A stretch of 64,000 bases of DNA from Niveispirillum sp. SYP-B3756. GTDB lineage: Bacteria; Pseudomonadota; Alphaproteobacteria; Azospirillales; Azospirillaceae. The number at the start of each line of letters is the position of its first letter. Position 1 is the first letter of the stretch. The notes under the pieces were generated by a model. That model was not told the DNA's origin, did not search any database, and was given only the letters and a program-made list of their open reading frames with translations. Of this stretch, positions 17,808-26,505 are shown one piece after another. The translations under genes were made by a program, and so were the position numbers. The stretch covers positions 310,001-374,000 of the forward strand of contig NZ_WIDQ01000002.1 in assembly GCF_009495745.1 (NCBI RefSeq), in the 5' to 3' direction.

Positions 17808-18161
17808 TTACGAGGCCAACTCGTCCGCGATATTCTCGCTGGTGTCATCGGTGGCGTTGATGGCCTCGGCTTCCTGCTGCACCACGCGCAGGATGCGGGT
17901 CAGGAATTCCTGCTGCCACAGGCCACGCTCAGCGGCTTCGGCCTTGGTGGGGGTGAAAGTTTCCACCTCATCGCGGGCAACCACGCCCTTGGCGGCCAGC
18001 AGGCGCTCCAAGGTATCCAGGCGCTGGCGGGTCACCGACAGTTCGGTGGCCAGCGCCATGGTGATGGTCAACAGCCGTTCGGTTTCCCAATTTTCCAGGA
18101 AACGCGGACGCTTGCCGGTGGGCTTGGCGGAGGCGGCGTACAGGGCGAACGGAACCGACAT
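17808..18161 (-). CDS. Small conserved-looking protein coupled to the methyltransferase
   Basis: 117 residues, no recognised family. Mostly helical: a segment rich in Leu and Thr (ERLLTITMALATELSVTRQRLDTLERLL), a middle FTPTKAEAAERG and a second helix ending in an acidic tail. No signal peptide or membrane helix. Start ATG 18161 overlaps the methyltransferase stop (TGATG) with GGAGG ahead inside that gene, so translation is coupled. This suggests a partner or subunit of the methyltransferase. Confidence 0.75.
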   Translation of the reverse strand: MSVPFALYAASAKPTGKRPRFLENWETERLLTITMALATELSVTRQRLDTLERLLAAKGVVARDEVETFTPTKAEAAERGLWQQEFLTRILRVVQQEAEAINATDDTSENIADELAS

Positions 18162-19411
18162 CACTTCACCTCCTTGCGGGCACCAACCACGTGCCAGGCG
18201 GCCTTGCGGCCATAATCCTCACCGTCATCCTCGGCGGCGTCGGGGAACACGCTCTTATCGACCACGGCGGTGACGCCGCCATGGATCAGGCTGTCAGCCG
18301 GGAAGCCGGCGGCAACCAGCCAGGCATCCAGATCGACCTCATGCATCTTGGTCCAGAACGGTTCGGCGTTATAGAACGCGTCCCAATCGCGCATGGCCTG
18401 TTCGAACAGCGGCATGGTGGCGGCATATTGCGGCTGTTCGACATGGGCGACGATGCCGCCCGGTGCCAGCAGGCGATAGCTTTCCTTGAAGATGCGCTGC
18501 ATGGACGCGTAGCTGGTTTCATGCAGGAACATGGTGGACTGCACCCAGTCAAAGCTGCCATCGGCAAACTGGGGCAGGCTTTCCACATTGGCCTGCACGA
18601 AGGTGACATTCTTCACCCCCAGGCTCTGCGCCCGGGCCAGACCATAGCGCAGCATCGGCGCGCCGACATCCACGGCCACCACCTCGGCATCCGGATAGGC
18701 CTGGGCGATGGGCAGCACATTGTGGCCCAGGCCGCAGCCGATATCCAGAATGCGCTTGGGCTTGAAGTCCGGCAGGTTCTTTTTCACCCAGCGGGCAACG
18801 GCCTGACCACCGCCATCATTGAAGCGGCCCAACATGCCGCCGGTGGTGGCGAACAGGCCGCAATCATAATTGGCGGCATTGGCCACATCACCCGGACCAT
18901 ATTCGGTGTGATAGCTGCCAGGCATACAATGATGGTCGATGGCTTCCACATAGCGCGGCAGCTTCAAATCCGGGTCCAGCACCAGCCGGTCGCTATCGGC
19001 CCCGATCAGGGCGGCGGCGCGTTCCACCAGTTCTTCGCGCTGGCGCAGGGTGACCCAGCGGCCGGCCTGCTGGCGGGTTTCCATGGTGGAACGGCGCAGC
19101 GCCGACCAGAGCTGCCAATAGGGATCCTTGGCCAGGGCCTTGCGCACCTCGTGCCGATCCTTGAAATCGCGGCTGTGCTCCGCCTTGAAGGTGGGGGCGA
19201 CGCGCTTGTCGAAGGCGGTCTTCACGCCCGGCATCACCTTGCCGGCCAGAAAGCGGTTCATCTGGGCCAGGAAATTGAACCGCTCAATCTCGTCATGGGT
19301 CAGCGTGGGATAGATGCCATGCTGACCGACCACGCGGTAATCCGGCGGGCCGTCATAGGCGGCCAACGCCGCCTGGGCGCGTGCATCGGTAATGTTACCC
19401 GAACCATCCAT
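18161..19411 (-). CDS. Class I SAM-dependent methyltransferase with an unfamiliar N-terminal region
   Basis: 416 residues. The SAM-binding fold is in the second half: ILDIGCGLGHN (motif I, about residue 220), VVAVDVG (motif II), FDWVQSTMFLHE and LLAPGG. The first 190 residues (YRVVGQHGIYPTLTHDEIERFNFL...) do not resemble a family I know. They contain a His/Cys patch (AIDHHCMPGSYH) just before the fold. AAGGAGG precedes the ATG by 8 bases. A strong GC hairpin lies at 19434-19457, just upstream. The substrate is unknown; a small-molecule methyltransferase fits best. Confidence 0.85.
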   Translation of the reverse strand: MDGSGNITDARAQAALAAYDGPPDYRVVGQHGIYPTLTHDEIERFNFLAQMNRFLAGKVMPGVKTAFDKRVAPTFKAEHSRDFKDRHEVRKALAKDPYWQLWSALRRSTMETRQQAGRWVTLRQREELVERAAALIGADSDRLVLDPDLKLPRYVEAIDHHCMPGSYHTEYGPGDVANAANYDCGLFATTGGMLGRFNDGGGQAVARWVKKNLPDFKPKRILDIGCGLGHNVLPIAQAYPDAEVVAVDVGAPMLRYGLARAQSLGVKNVTFVQANVESLPQFADGSFDWVQSTMFLHETSYASMQRIFKESYRLLAPGGIVAHVEQPQYAATMPLFEQAMRDWDAFYNAEPFWTKMHEVDLDAWLVAAGFPADSLIHGGVTAVVDKSVFPDAAEDDGEDYGRKAAWHVVGARKEVK

Positions 19412-19433
19412 GCTTGAAGCCTCCTTATTCGCG

Positions 19434-19457
19434 GCCCCGGCCGTCGAGGGCCGGGGC
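19434..19457 (-). promoter_or_regulatory. GC hairpin in the methyltransferase leader
   Basis: GCCCCGGCC (19434-19442) and GGCCGGGGC (19449-19457) form a perfect 9-bp stem with a 6-base loop, about 22 bases before the methyltransferase ATG and next to its ribosome binding site. It may affect translation or end a leader transcript. Confidence 0.5.
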
Positions 19458-19777
19458 TGATCGCTGGGATGGATAAAGCCTAGGGTCGGATGGTACCGAT
19501 TGCCTCACACCCAATTGTCAAAAGCTACAAATTTTGTTTGTGACTTCGAATATGTTCGGTCAATTCACAACCCGGTTTTGTGCCGATTTTCCCGCGTGTG
19601 ATTGGACAGCACACCTAAGAGTTCAGAATATGTCAGGACAAATGGGGTCGCCCGTCAGTGTCTGTCTGGAGAAGTCCTCTTCGCTTTCAACTTCACCGTT
19701 ACCCCGGCCTTCGCCGGGGTAACGGGGGAACAAAGAAAAATCTCTCAGACAGACCCTGAAAGGGGGCGGCAAGCCCC
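19458..19777. other. Divergent intergenic region, relatively AT-rich
   Basis: Non-coding stretch between the methyltransferase and the plus-strand membrane protein. It holds an 11-base palindrome (ACAAA-T-TTTGT, 19527-19537), an AT-rich part likely to contain the methyltransferase promoter, and a half repeat at 19695-19725. No convincing gene. Confidence 0.5.
19695..19725. repeat. Palindromic intergenic repeat, GC type, single-hairpin form
   Basis: ACCGTTACCCCGG and CCGGGGTAACGG with CTTCG between: one arm-pair of the GC repeat family folded into a single hairpin. It sits 52 bases upstream of the next gene. Confidence 0.8.
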
Positions 19778-20494
19778 ATGAGCGTTCAACAGGAACAGGA
19801 TCGGGTCATGGAACTGCTGGGTATGTATTTGGATGAACATCTGGTGCTGCGTTGGCTGCACATCATCGCCATGGCCTATTGGCTGGGCGGGGAATGGGGC
19901 GTGTTCAACGCGGCGCGCAATATCGCGCGGCCCGATCTGCCGCTGGATGAGCGGCTGCGCCATATGGAAACCGCCTATCGCATCGATATTCTGGCCCGCA
20001 CCGGCATCATCCTGCTGCTGCCGCTGGGGCTGCATATGGGCAATAATCTGGGTGTGCAGCCGCTGGGCGGCCCCTGGCTGGTGGGCATGTGGATTTTCGT
20101 CGCCGGCTGGCTGTCGCTGACGCTCACCGCCTTTTTCCAGCGCGGCAGCGATCTGGGCATCCTGCTGACCAAGCTGGATGAGGCGATCCGGTATTTCGTC
20201 ATCCCGGCCTTGTTCATCACCGGTGTCTATAGTCTGGTGACCGGCGGCCCCTTCACGGCGCATTGGTACGCCGCCAAGGCGACCCTGTTCTCCGGCCTGC
20301 TGATCATCGGGCTGATCCTGCGCTTTGTGATGCGGGACTGGGTGACCGATTTCCGCAAGCTGGTGTCGGGCGGCCCTAATGCCGCCATTGAACAGAAGAT
20401 GGCCTCGGCCATGGCGTTTTCCCGCAAGCTTGCCTATTTCTACTGGGCCGGCATCATCACCATGGCCTTCCTGGGCACGGTGAAGCCGATCTGA
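19778..20494 (+). CDS. Integral membrane protein of unknown function
   Basis: 238 residues with about five hydrophobic segments (near 23-43, 70-90, 98-120, 135-155, 160-185). The N-terminal helix contains RWLHIIAMAYWLGGEWG, and the second has RTGIILLLPLGLHMG; the membrane-embedded histidines recall haem- or metal-binding membrane proteins such as CopD/DUF2269-like families, but I cannot assign it. ATG 19778 has AGGGGG ahead; ATG 19808 is possible. A LysR gene follows after 19 bases. Confidence 0.75.
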   Translation: MSVQQEQDRVMELLGMYLDEHLVLRWLHIIAMAYWLGGEWGVFNAARNIARPDLPLDERLRHMETAYRIDILARTGIILLLPLGLHMGNNLGVQPLGGPWLVGMWIFVAGWLSLTLTAFFQRGSDLGILLTKLDEAIRYFVIPALFITGVYSLVTGGPFTAHWYAAKATLFSGLLIIGLILRFVMRDWVTDFRKLVSGGPNAAIEQKMASAMAFSRKLAYFYWAGIITMAFLGTVKPI

Positions 20495-20513
20495 CCTTGC
20501 AGGCACAGGCCCG

Positions 20514-21419
20514 ATGGAACTGCGCGATCTGGAATATTTCCTCACCGTGGTGGAGACGGGCAGCCTGACCCTGGCAGCCCGTCAACGGGGCCTGAGCCAG
20601 CAGGCTTTATCGAAAAGCCTCGCCCGGCTGGAGGGGGAGCTGGGTGTCGCCCTGCTGGAACGCACGCCCAAGGGCATCATGCTGACCCGCATGGGCGAGG
20701 CCTTGTTGAGCCGCGCCCAGAATGTGCTGGCGGAGGTGGCGCATTTCCGCCGCGATGTGGATGTGGCGCTGGGGCGCAGCACCACGCAATTTGCCATCGG
20801 TCTCAGCCCCATTGCCGCCTCCGGCATCGGGCGGCACGCGGTCAGCGCCCTGTTGCGGCGCTTCCCGCGCCTGGTGCTGAAGGTGGAGCCGGGGACGGCC
20901 CCGCATTTCGTCCGGCTGCTGCTGGCGGGGGAGATCGATCTGGCCGTCACCACCGGCATCCCCGGCATCGACCCGCAGATCATGGCCACCAGCTTAGGTG
21001 ATGAGCGCTGGCTGGTGGTGGGGCGGGTGGGCAACCCGAAGCTGGCGGCGGCACGCTCCATCGCCGATCTGGCCGATGCCGACTGGATTTTCGGCAAGCT
21101 GCCGGACGGGCTGGATGAACGGGTGGACCAGCATTTCATTGATGCCGGCATTCCCCCCATCCAGCCGCGCATTTCCACCAGCACCAGCGATTTCGGGATG
21201 CAGATGCTGGGCAGCAGCGACATGCTGGCCATTCTGCCGCATTCCATGGTGGAAGGGGTGCCGGGTCTGATGGGGCGCGATCTGGCGGATGGGCGCTGGA
21301 CCACGCCGCTGGTGCTGCTGCGCCGCCGCCGCGCCACCCTGACCCCCGTAGAGACGGAGATGATCGACCTGCTGCGCCAGGAGGCGGGGCGGTTGCGGGA
21401 GATGGCGGGGGGTGGGTGA
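20514..21419 (+). CDS. LysR family transcriptional regulator
   Basis: 301 residues, family length. The winged HTH is at the N-terminus (LRDLEYFLTVVETGSLTLAA ... LARLEGELGVALLERT), and the effector-binding region follows from about residue 90. It lies 19 bases after the membrane protein on the same strand and may share a transcript with it, so it may regulate that gene. Effector unknown. Confidence 0.92.
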   Translation: MELRDLEYFLTVVETGSLTLAARQRGLSQQALSKSLARLEGELGVALLERTPKGIMLTRMGEALLSRAQNVLAEVAHFRRDVDVALGRSTTQFAIGLSPIAASGIGRHAVSALLRRFPRLVLKVEPGTAPHFVRLLLAGEIDLAVTTGIPGIDPQIMATSLGDERWLVVGRVGNPKLAAARSIADLADADWIFGKLPDGLDERVDQHFIDAGIPPIQPRISTSTSDFGMQMLGSSDMLAILPHSMVEGVPGLMGRDLADGRWTTPLVLLRRRRATLTPVETEMIDLLRQEAGRLREMAGGG

Positions 21420-21460
21420 TCAGAAAATTATTTTTCCTTCCAGCGACGTGCCGTCTCACC

Positions 21461-21492
21461 ACCGTCATTCCTGCCTGCGCGGGAATGACGGT
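21461..21492. repeat. Palindromic intergenic repeat, ATT type, single-hairpin form
   Basis: ACCGTCATTCC-TGCCTGCGC-GGGAATGACGGT, an 11-bp stem of the second (TCATTCCCGC) subtype, also seen paired at 35880 and 55383. Lies between the LysR and GntR genes. Confidence 0.8.
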
Positions 21493-21554
21493 TAGAGTTC
21501 TGAAAATAAATAGAAATTTTGTGGCCACCCTCTGAGCGAAAAAAGGAACACCCC

Positions 21555-22280
21555 ATGCCCAGCGGTGCCGCCCCCCGGTATCAGCAGATTGCCCAGATGC
21601 TGCGGGCCCAGATCGGCAATGGCACCTATAAGGTGGGCGATACGCTGCCGACCGAGCATGAGCTGTGTGCACTTTATGATATTTCCCGGCACACGGTGCG
21701 CGATGCCCTGCGCCTGCTGACCGACGAAGGGTTGGTCAGCCGCAAGCGACGGGCCGGCACGGTGGTGACGGCTCCGCCGGAACCGGCCATGTTCGTGCAG
21801 CCGCTGGGCGGCTTTCAGGATCTGCTGCAATATGTGCGCAGCGCCCGGCTGGGCGTGATCTATTACGGTCCCGCCCCGGCTGACGGTCTGGCTGCCACCA
21901 TCCAGGTGGACCCGGCGCAATGGCGCGAACTGCGTGGCCGGCGCGGCAATGGCGCCAAGACGGTGGGCCTGACGCGCATGTTGATCCGGGGCGATTGTGC
22001 GCCTGATCCGGGGGAGATTGTCGGGGCGGCCACCGTGGCCGATGCCATTGAAGCCCGGTTCGGTGTGGCCGCCAGCCGCATTGACCAGCAGATCAGCGCT
22101 ATCGTGCTGGATAGCCTGCTGGCCCAGTTGCTGGGCACGGCCACGGGCAGTGCGGCGCTGCTGACCCGGCGGCTCTATCTCGATGCCCAGGGACATCTGT
22201 TCCTGGCCAGCGAAACCGTCCACCCAGCCGACCGCTTTGTTTATTCGATGAGCTACGCCCGGGAACGGGGGGAGCATTGA
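21555..22280 (+). CDS. GntR family regulator, HutC/UTRA type
   Basis: 241 residues. The N-terminal GntR HTH (YQQIAQMLRAQIGNGTYKVG ... LPTEHELCALYDISRHTVRDA) is followed by a UTRA-type effector domain (about 80-240). ATG 21555 has AAGGAA ahead. Nothing nearby points to a target. It could act on a distant catabolic operon. Confidence 0.9.
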   Translation: MPSGAAPRYQQIAQMLRAQIGNGTYKVGDTLPTEHELCALYDISRHTVRDALRLLTDEGLVSRKRRAGTVVTAPPEPAMFVQPLGGFQDLLQYVRSARLGVIYYGPAPADGLAATIQVDPAQWRELRGRRGNGAKTVGLTRMLIRGDCAPDPGEIVGAATVADAIEARFGVAASRIDQQISAIVLDSLLAQLLGTATGSAALLTRRLYLDAQGHLFLASETVHPADRFVYSMSYARERGEH

Positions 22281-22305
22281 GGTTCCGTTTGAAGAATTTT
22301 CCTGA

Positions 22306-22361
22306 TTTCCAGCTTGCTCCTATGGTCACTCCGGTCACCTTGGCTGTCGCCTTGCTGGAAA
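22306..22361 (+). terminator. Inverted repeat after the GntR gene
   Basis: TTTCCAGC (22306-22313) pairs with GCTGGAAA (22354-22361), with a direct repeat GGTCAC inside the loop. It may end the GntR transcript. There is no T-run. Confidence 0.3.
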
Positions 22362-22527
22362 GCGTTCAGCCCCTGTTCCCAAATATGAATCAAATTTAAC
22401 CCAATTTTATTCAAGCACTGGCCGGGCTTTTAAAGCGGCTTTAACCCGGTTCGTATCAAATTTTAGAAAAATAAGCTGTGGCGAGACGAACCACACCGAC
22501 CATTGACCGAAACCGAAGGAGTGTAGA

Positions 22528-22764
22528 ATGCCATTGGCCGATTCCCTCCAGTCCGAACTCCACATGTTGCTGGACAGGGCCGCCTCTTTCAGCGACGAGC
22601 GGGCGCTGGCCCGGCTGCACCAGATGCTCACCTGTCTGGCCGAAGGGGCCGAACTGGTGGATTACAGCCTGGATGTGCCCGATGGTCTGGGCCATATCCC
22701 GGCCTTGCAGCGGGCGATCCTGACCCAGAGCCTGTTGAAAGTGGAAGCAGCCGGCTGCTGCTGA
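22528..22764 (+). CDS. Small hypothetical protein (78 aa)
   Basis: 78 residues, helical, no membrane segment, ending in CC. Strong ribosome binding site (GAAGGAG, 8 bases ahead) and its own AT-rich upstream region support a real gene. No family recognised. The upstream region repeats ATCAAATTT twice (22390 and 22454), possibly an operator pair. Confidence 0.65.
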   Translation: MPLADSLQSELHMLLDRAASFSDERALARLHQMLTCLAEGAELVDYSLDVPDGLGHIPALQRAILTQSLLKVEAAGCC

Positions 22765-22834
22765 CCATAAAAAACGATGCCCTGAAGGGTGTGCTGACAA
22801 CCCGTCCTTCCCGGCACAAGTCGGGAACCGGCGG

Positions 22835-23440
22835 TCAGCCCTTTGCGGCGGGCGGGGTTTTCAGGCGGCTTTCCGCCGCTTCCAGATCCGACCAGAATTC
22901 CTTGAACAGTTCCACCCGAAGCCCATAGCTGCCGTCGCGCTTGGCCGTATCGGGGTGGAATTTGCGGGCAAAGGCCGCTTTCAGCGCCGAGATTTCCCGC
23001 AAGGCGCTCACCGCCTCTTCCCGTACCGGGGCCGGCATGGCCACAGGCTTGGGCTTTTCCGTTGCCGGTGTGGCCGTCGGGGGGATTGTCTGCACGCTGT
23101 CGGCGATGAAACGGGCCTGGGCCGTCGGCTGGAAATAGGCCTGAATCCGCCGGGCCACCGGCACATCCAGACAGACATAGCTGACCGCCATCTGACCCCG
23201 GTCAGGATGGCTGCGCACCACGCGCAATTCCGCCGGAAAGACGAAATGCTGCGGCCCGGCCATCAGGTCAATCTCGGCCGACAGGCGGCTGCCCCGCTCC
23301 GGCAAGGGCCCGTCTGCTGCCAGCAGCAGGCCGTTCTGGCTCCAGTTCAGCAGGCCGAACGAACGGCCCCCGATCAGCGCCTGCCCGTCGGTCACCGGCT
23401 CCCGCAACTGGCGGCGTCTTTCAAAGAATTGACTGCGCAT
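22835..23440 (-). CDS. PilZ-like protein with C-terminal J-domain-like segment
   Basis: 201 residues. The N-terminal 105 residues look like a PilZ c-di-GMP effector: FFERRRQLREPV supplies an arginine-rich start, followed by short beta strands, though the classical D/NxSxxG is seen only as NWSQNG. A Pro-rich linker (115-135) leads to a helical end with FARKFHPDTAKRDG near residue 165, which carries the HPD tripeptide of DnaJ J-domains in a plausible place between two helices. A PilZ protein with a J-like tail is unusual. It diverges from the EAL-like gene. Domain calls are from pattern only. Confidence 0.7.
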   Translation of the reverse strand: MRSQFFERRRQLREPVTDGQALIGGRSFGLLNWSQNGLLLAADGPLPERGSRLSAEIDLMAGPQHFVFPAELRVVRSHPDRGQMAVSYVCLDVPVARRIQAYFQPTAQARFIADSVQTIPPTATPATEKPKPVAMPAPVREEAVSALREISALKAAFARKFHPDTAKRDGSYGLRVELFKEFWSDLEAAESRLKTPPAAKG

Positions 23441-23607
23441 GGGACAGGTCCACCCGAGAAGGGCCTGTGGAGGGAGGCGGATACCGGCACAGTAAATCGC
23501 CGTTTGGTTAGGGCAAGATTAAGGTTGGGCACTCCCCCGCACAATCCATCCGAACGGATGGGGCATACCGGGCCATATTCGTTTCATATAAGGGAATTTG
23601 TTATAGA

Positions 23608-24783
23608 ATGCGTCCACATGGGCAACAGGCGATGCGGATGCTGACCGGGACCGAAGGGTTATTGCAGCTATTGGCGGAAGGGCAGGCGACGGGCACGGCG
23701 GTGCTGATCGATCTGCGGGCCGTGCCCCATGCGGAGAACCCGCTGTTCCGGCAATCCATCGTCGCCTTGGTGGACCGGTTCGCCGCTCAGTTCCGGCCGG
23801 AAATTGTCGATATCGGGCGTTTCGCCCAGGTCTATCTGTTTCAGGACCGTTCGGCCGATCCCTTCATCGCCAAGCTGAATGCCGTGGCGGCCGATTTCGC
23901 CGACCAGCATATGGCGGCCCCGCGCGTCGGCGTGTTCCGCCTGCCGACGGAGGGGGCCAAGCTGGCGGCGCAATTGCGCAAGGCCGCCCCGCCGGCGGAA
24001 AAGCAGGTCGTCAGCGCCCCGCCGGCCCTGACGGCGGCGGAGGCGCAGCAGCTGGCAGCCATCCATAAGCTGGCAACCTATGAACAGGTGCTGGCGGGGG
24101 CCGATGTGTCGGCGCTGATCCGCGAATCACCGGTCTGGCGGCTGGAAGACGGGTTCTGGAACCTGCATTTCAGTGAGGTGACGGTCGCCATCGATAATCT
24201 GGAGCGCGCCGTCGGCACGCCGCTGCGCCGCGACCCCTGGCTGTTGCAGCAGATTTCCCCCATTCTGGACCGCCGGGTGATCCGGCATTTTCAGCATGAA
24301 CATGTCCGCCTGTTCCGCGCCCATTCCATCAATCTGAAATGCGTCACCGTGGTGGATGCGGTGTTTCATGAATTCGTGCGCGAACTGACCTATGACCAGC
24401 GGCGCAACCTGATCGTGGAACTGTCGGTGCTGGACAGCGACCTGACAGAGGACACGATCAATGAGGCGGTGGATGTGCTGCGCCTGTGGGATTGCCGGGT
24501 CGCCATCGACCAGCTTTCGCCGCGCAATACCGATGCCGGCTTCCTGCCGCTGAAATCGGTGGACCTGCTGAAGCTGGATATCACCCGGCTGCATGTGGAT
24601 GCGGCGGGCCGGCTGCCGCCCCTGCCGGACTGGATGGTGAAGTTCGGCGTCGACCGCATCGTCGCCGTGCATCCCCATGATGATCAGGTGATCGCCGCCT
24701 GCCTGGCGCTGGGCCTGCGCATGATCGAACGGCGCGACCGTCCCTCCATACCCGCCGACCGGCGGATGCTGCCGGGGCGGTAA
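23608..24783 (+). CDS. Degenerate EAL-domain-like protein
   Basis: 391 residues. Residues about 230-385 follow the EAL layout: VELSVLDSDLTEDTINEAVDVLR then VAIDQLSPRNTDAGFLPLKSVDLLKLD, which lines up with the family's DDFGTGYSSLSYLKxLPVDxLKID. The catalytic EAL glutamate and the DDFG aspartates are not conserved, so it is probably a non-hydrolysing c-di-GMP binder or a scaffold. Residues 1-150 form an unassigned domain. The start could be ATG 23608, 23632 or 23638. It diverges from the PilZ-like gene. Confidence 0.65.
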   Translation: MRPHGQQAMRMLTGTEGLLQLLAEGQATGTAVLIDLRAVPHAENPLFRQSIVALVDRFAAQFRPEIVDIGRFAQVYLFQDRSADPFIAKLNAVAADFADQHMAAPRVGVFRLPTEGAKLAAQLRKAAPPAEKQVVSAPPALTAAEAQQLAAIHKLATYEQVLAGADVSALIRESPVWRLEDGFWNLHFSEVTVAIDNLERAVGTPLRRDPWLLQQISPILDRRVIRHFQHEHVRLFRAHSINLKCVTVVDAVFHEFVRELTYDQRRNLIVELSVLDSDLTEDTINEAVDVLRLWDCRVAIDQLSPRNTDAGFLPLKSVDLLKLDITRLHVDAAGRLPPLPDWMVKFGVDRIVAVHPHDDQVIAACLALGLRMIERRDRPSIPADRRMLPGR

Positions 24784-24884
24784 CACCCGCTTCCTCCCTT
24801 GCGCGGCCGGCCGTACCGGAACTTCCGCTCGGAATGCCCGGCACCCCCGGTTCGTCGCCACCACCAGGGGGATAGCATCAATAT

Positions 24885-24903
24885 TGCGAATAATTTCCAT
24901 TTC
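24885..24903 (+). promoter_or_regulatory. Candidate Fur box upstream of fecI
   Basis: TGCGAATAATTTCCATTTC resembles extended Fur sites and shares TGCGAATAA with the region upstream of the second TonB receptor (41709). It lies about 35-50 bases before the sigma factor gene, where iron repression would act. Confidence 0.45.
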
Positions 24904-24936
24904 CATTAAGCATGGCCAGCGATAGCGGGCGCAGAT

Positions 24937-25458
24937 ATGGGGATGGGAGTGGCGGAGGGCGCGGCGGCGACGGTGATCGGCCAACTCTATGCCAGCCATG
25001 CCCATTGGCTGCAGGGTTGGCTGCGGTCGCGCACGCACTGTGCCAGCCGGGCGGCCGATCTGACGCAGGATACGTTCTGCCGGCTGCTGGAACAGCCCCG
25101 ACTGCCGCCGCTGGCCAGCCCGCGCGGTTATCTGGCCACCATCGCCCGCCGTCTGCTGATCGATGATATTCGGCGGCGGGAGATTGAGCGGGCCATTGCC
25201 GATATTTGTGCGCTGCAGTCCGGTGAAGCCAACCTGCTGACGCCCGAGCGTATCGCGGAGGCAACGCAGTTTCTGGATATGGTGGCACGCCTGCTGGATA
25301 CCCTGCCTGAACAGGCCCGCATCGCCTTCCTGCTCCGTCGTGTCGAGGGGTTGAGCCAGCAGGAGGTGGCGGCGGCGCTGGGCGTTTCGCTCGCCACCGT
25401 CAAGCGCTACATCGCCCTGTCCTATGCAAGCTGCCTGTCCATCATGGAGGCGGCTTGA
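24937..25458 (+). CDS. fecI: FecI-like ECF sigma factor
   Basis: 173 residues. Region 2 (ADLTQDTFCRLLEQ ... PRGYLATIARRLLIDDIRRRE) and region 4 (LLDTLPEQARIAFLLRRVEGLSQQEVAAALG) match iron-uptake ECF sigma factors. Start could be ATG 24937 or 24943; no strong ribosome site. It is first in fecI-fecR-receptor order, so it should direct RNA polymerase to the receptor gene when FecR signals ferric-siderophore uptake. Confidence 0.92.
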   Translation: MGMGVAEGAAATVIGQLYASHAHWLQGWLRSRTHCASRAADLTQDTFCRLLEQPRLPPLASPRGYLATIARRLLIDDIRRREIERAIADICALQSGEANLLTPERIAEATQFLDMVARLLDTLPEQARIAFLLRRVEGLSQQEVAAALGVSLATVKRYIALSYASCLSIMEAA

Positions 25459-25459
25459 C

Positions 25460-26446
25460 ATGCTGGGGGCGGGTGGCACCCCGGTGGAGGTCATTCAGCA
25501 CGCGGCCCAGTGGGCCGCCCTGCTGGATGCCGGCGATATGGGGGAGGCTGACATGGCAGCCTGCCGGGCCTGGTGTGCGGCTGATCCGCTGCATCAGGCC
25601 ACACTGGACCGTATGATGGGCTTCACCGGCCGGATGGCGACGGCAGCACCGTTCGAACAGGCGGCCTTGCGCCGGCTGCTGCGCAAGCGGTCGCGCCGGC
25701 CCCTGCTGTCCGGCGCAGCGGCGTTGGTCGTGCTGGTCTCCGGCATCTGGGCGGCCTGGCCTTTGTTGCCGCTGCTGAGATTGTTCCCCGATTACCGCAC
25801 CGCTCCCGGTGAACAGCAGGTTGTCGATCTGGTTGATGGCAGCCGCCTGACCCTGGATACGGATGGGGCACTGGATGTGAAACTGGGGCAGGAACGGCGG
25901 CTGGTCCGTCTGCTGCGGGGGCAAGTCCTGGCGGAAGTGACGCCCGCCCGCGACCGTCCTTTCGTTGTGGAAACGCCGGAGGGCACCGCCACCGCCCTGG
26001 GCACCGCCTTTGTCGTGCGGCGGGAGGCGGGGGGCACGCTGGTCACGGTGGTGGAATCGCATGTCCGGGTCTGCGCCGCAGCGCCGTCCGCCCAGACGCC
26101 GCCTTGCCGCGATCTCGGCCCGGGGGAAAGCGTGCATCTGTCTGCCCGGATGGTGGCAGTACCCCACCCGGCTGATCCGGCCCGCGCCACCTTATGGACC
26201 AAAGGCTGGCTGGAGGTTGATGACCGGGAGGTGGCGGATGTGCTGGCAGAGTTGAACCGTTACCGCAACCGGCCCATTCGTTTCGATCCGGCTGCCCTGC
26301 GCGGCCTGCGGGTGACCGGCAGCTTCCCATTGACTGACATTGATCAGGCGCTGCTGGGGCTGGCCCGGACGGCGCGTCTGCATATCGACCGCGATGCCGC
26401 TGGCCCTGTCGCCGTTCGGCCGGCGGGTGCTGGCCAAAAAAACTGA
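25460..26446 (+). CDS. fecR: FecR-like anti-sigma regulator
   Basis: 328 residues. Cytoplasmic N-terminal sigma-binding part with tryptophans (AAQWAALL ... CRAWCAADPLHQATLDRM), one membrane helix near 90-110, and a periplasmic FecR domain (VVDLVDGSRLTLDTDGALDV ... FVVETPEGTATALGTAFVV) with the STN-like end. ATG 25460 follows GGAGGCGGC and the fecI stop, so translation is coupled. It passes the signal from the receptor to FecI. Confidence 0.93.
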   Translation: MLGAGGTPVEVIQHAAQWAALLDAGDMGEADMAACRAWCAADPLHQATLDRMMGFTGRMATAAPFEQAALRRLLRKRSRRPLLSGAAALVVLVSGIWAAWPLLPLLRLFPDYRTAPGEQQVVDLVDGSRLTLDTDGALDVKLGQERRLVRLLRGQVLAEVTPARDRPFVVETPEGTATALGTAFVVRREAGGTLVTVVESHVRVCAAAPSAQTPPCRDLGPGESVHLSARMVAVPHPADPARATLWTKGWLEVDDREVADVLAELNRYRNRPIRFDPAALRGLRVTGSFPLTDIDQALLGLARTARLHIDRDAAGPVAVRPAGAGQKN

Positions 26447-26505
26447 GCCGTTTTTCCGCTTCGTCCGTCCCCCTGATGAGAGGGTCAGTTTCAAGGACGA
26501 TACCG

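Noticed and set aside
24127-25494. 455-codon minus-strand frame over the EAL-like gene and fecI
   Set aside because: The plus-strand genes have clear domains and neighbours; this frame has none.
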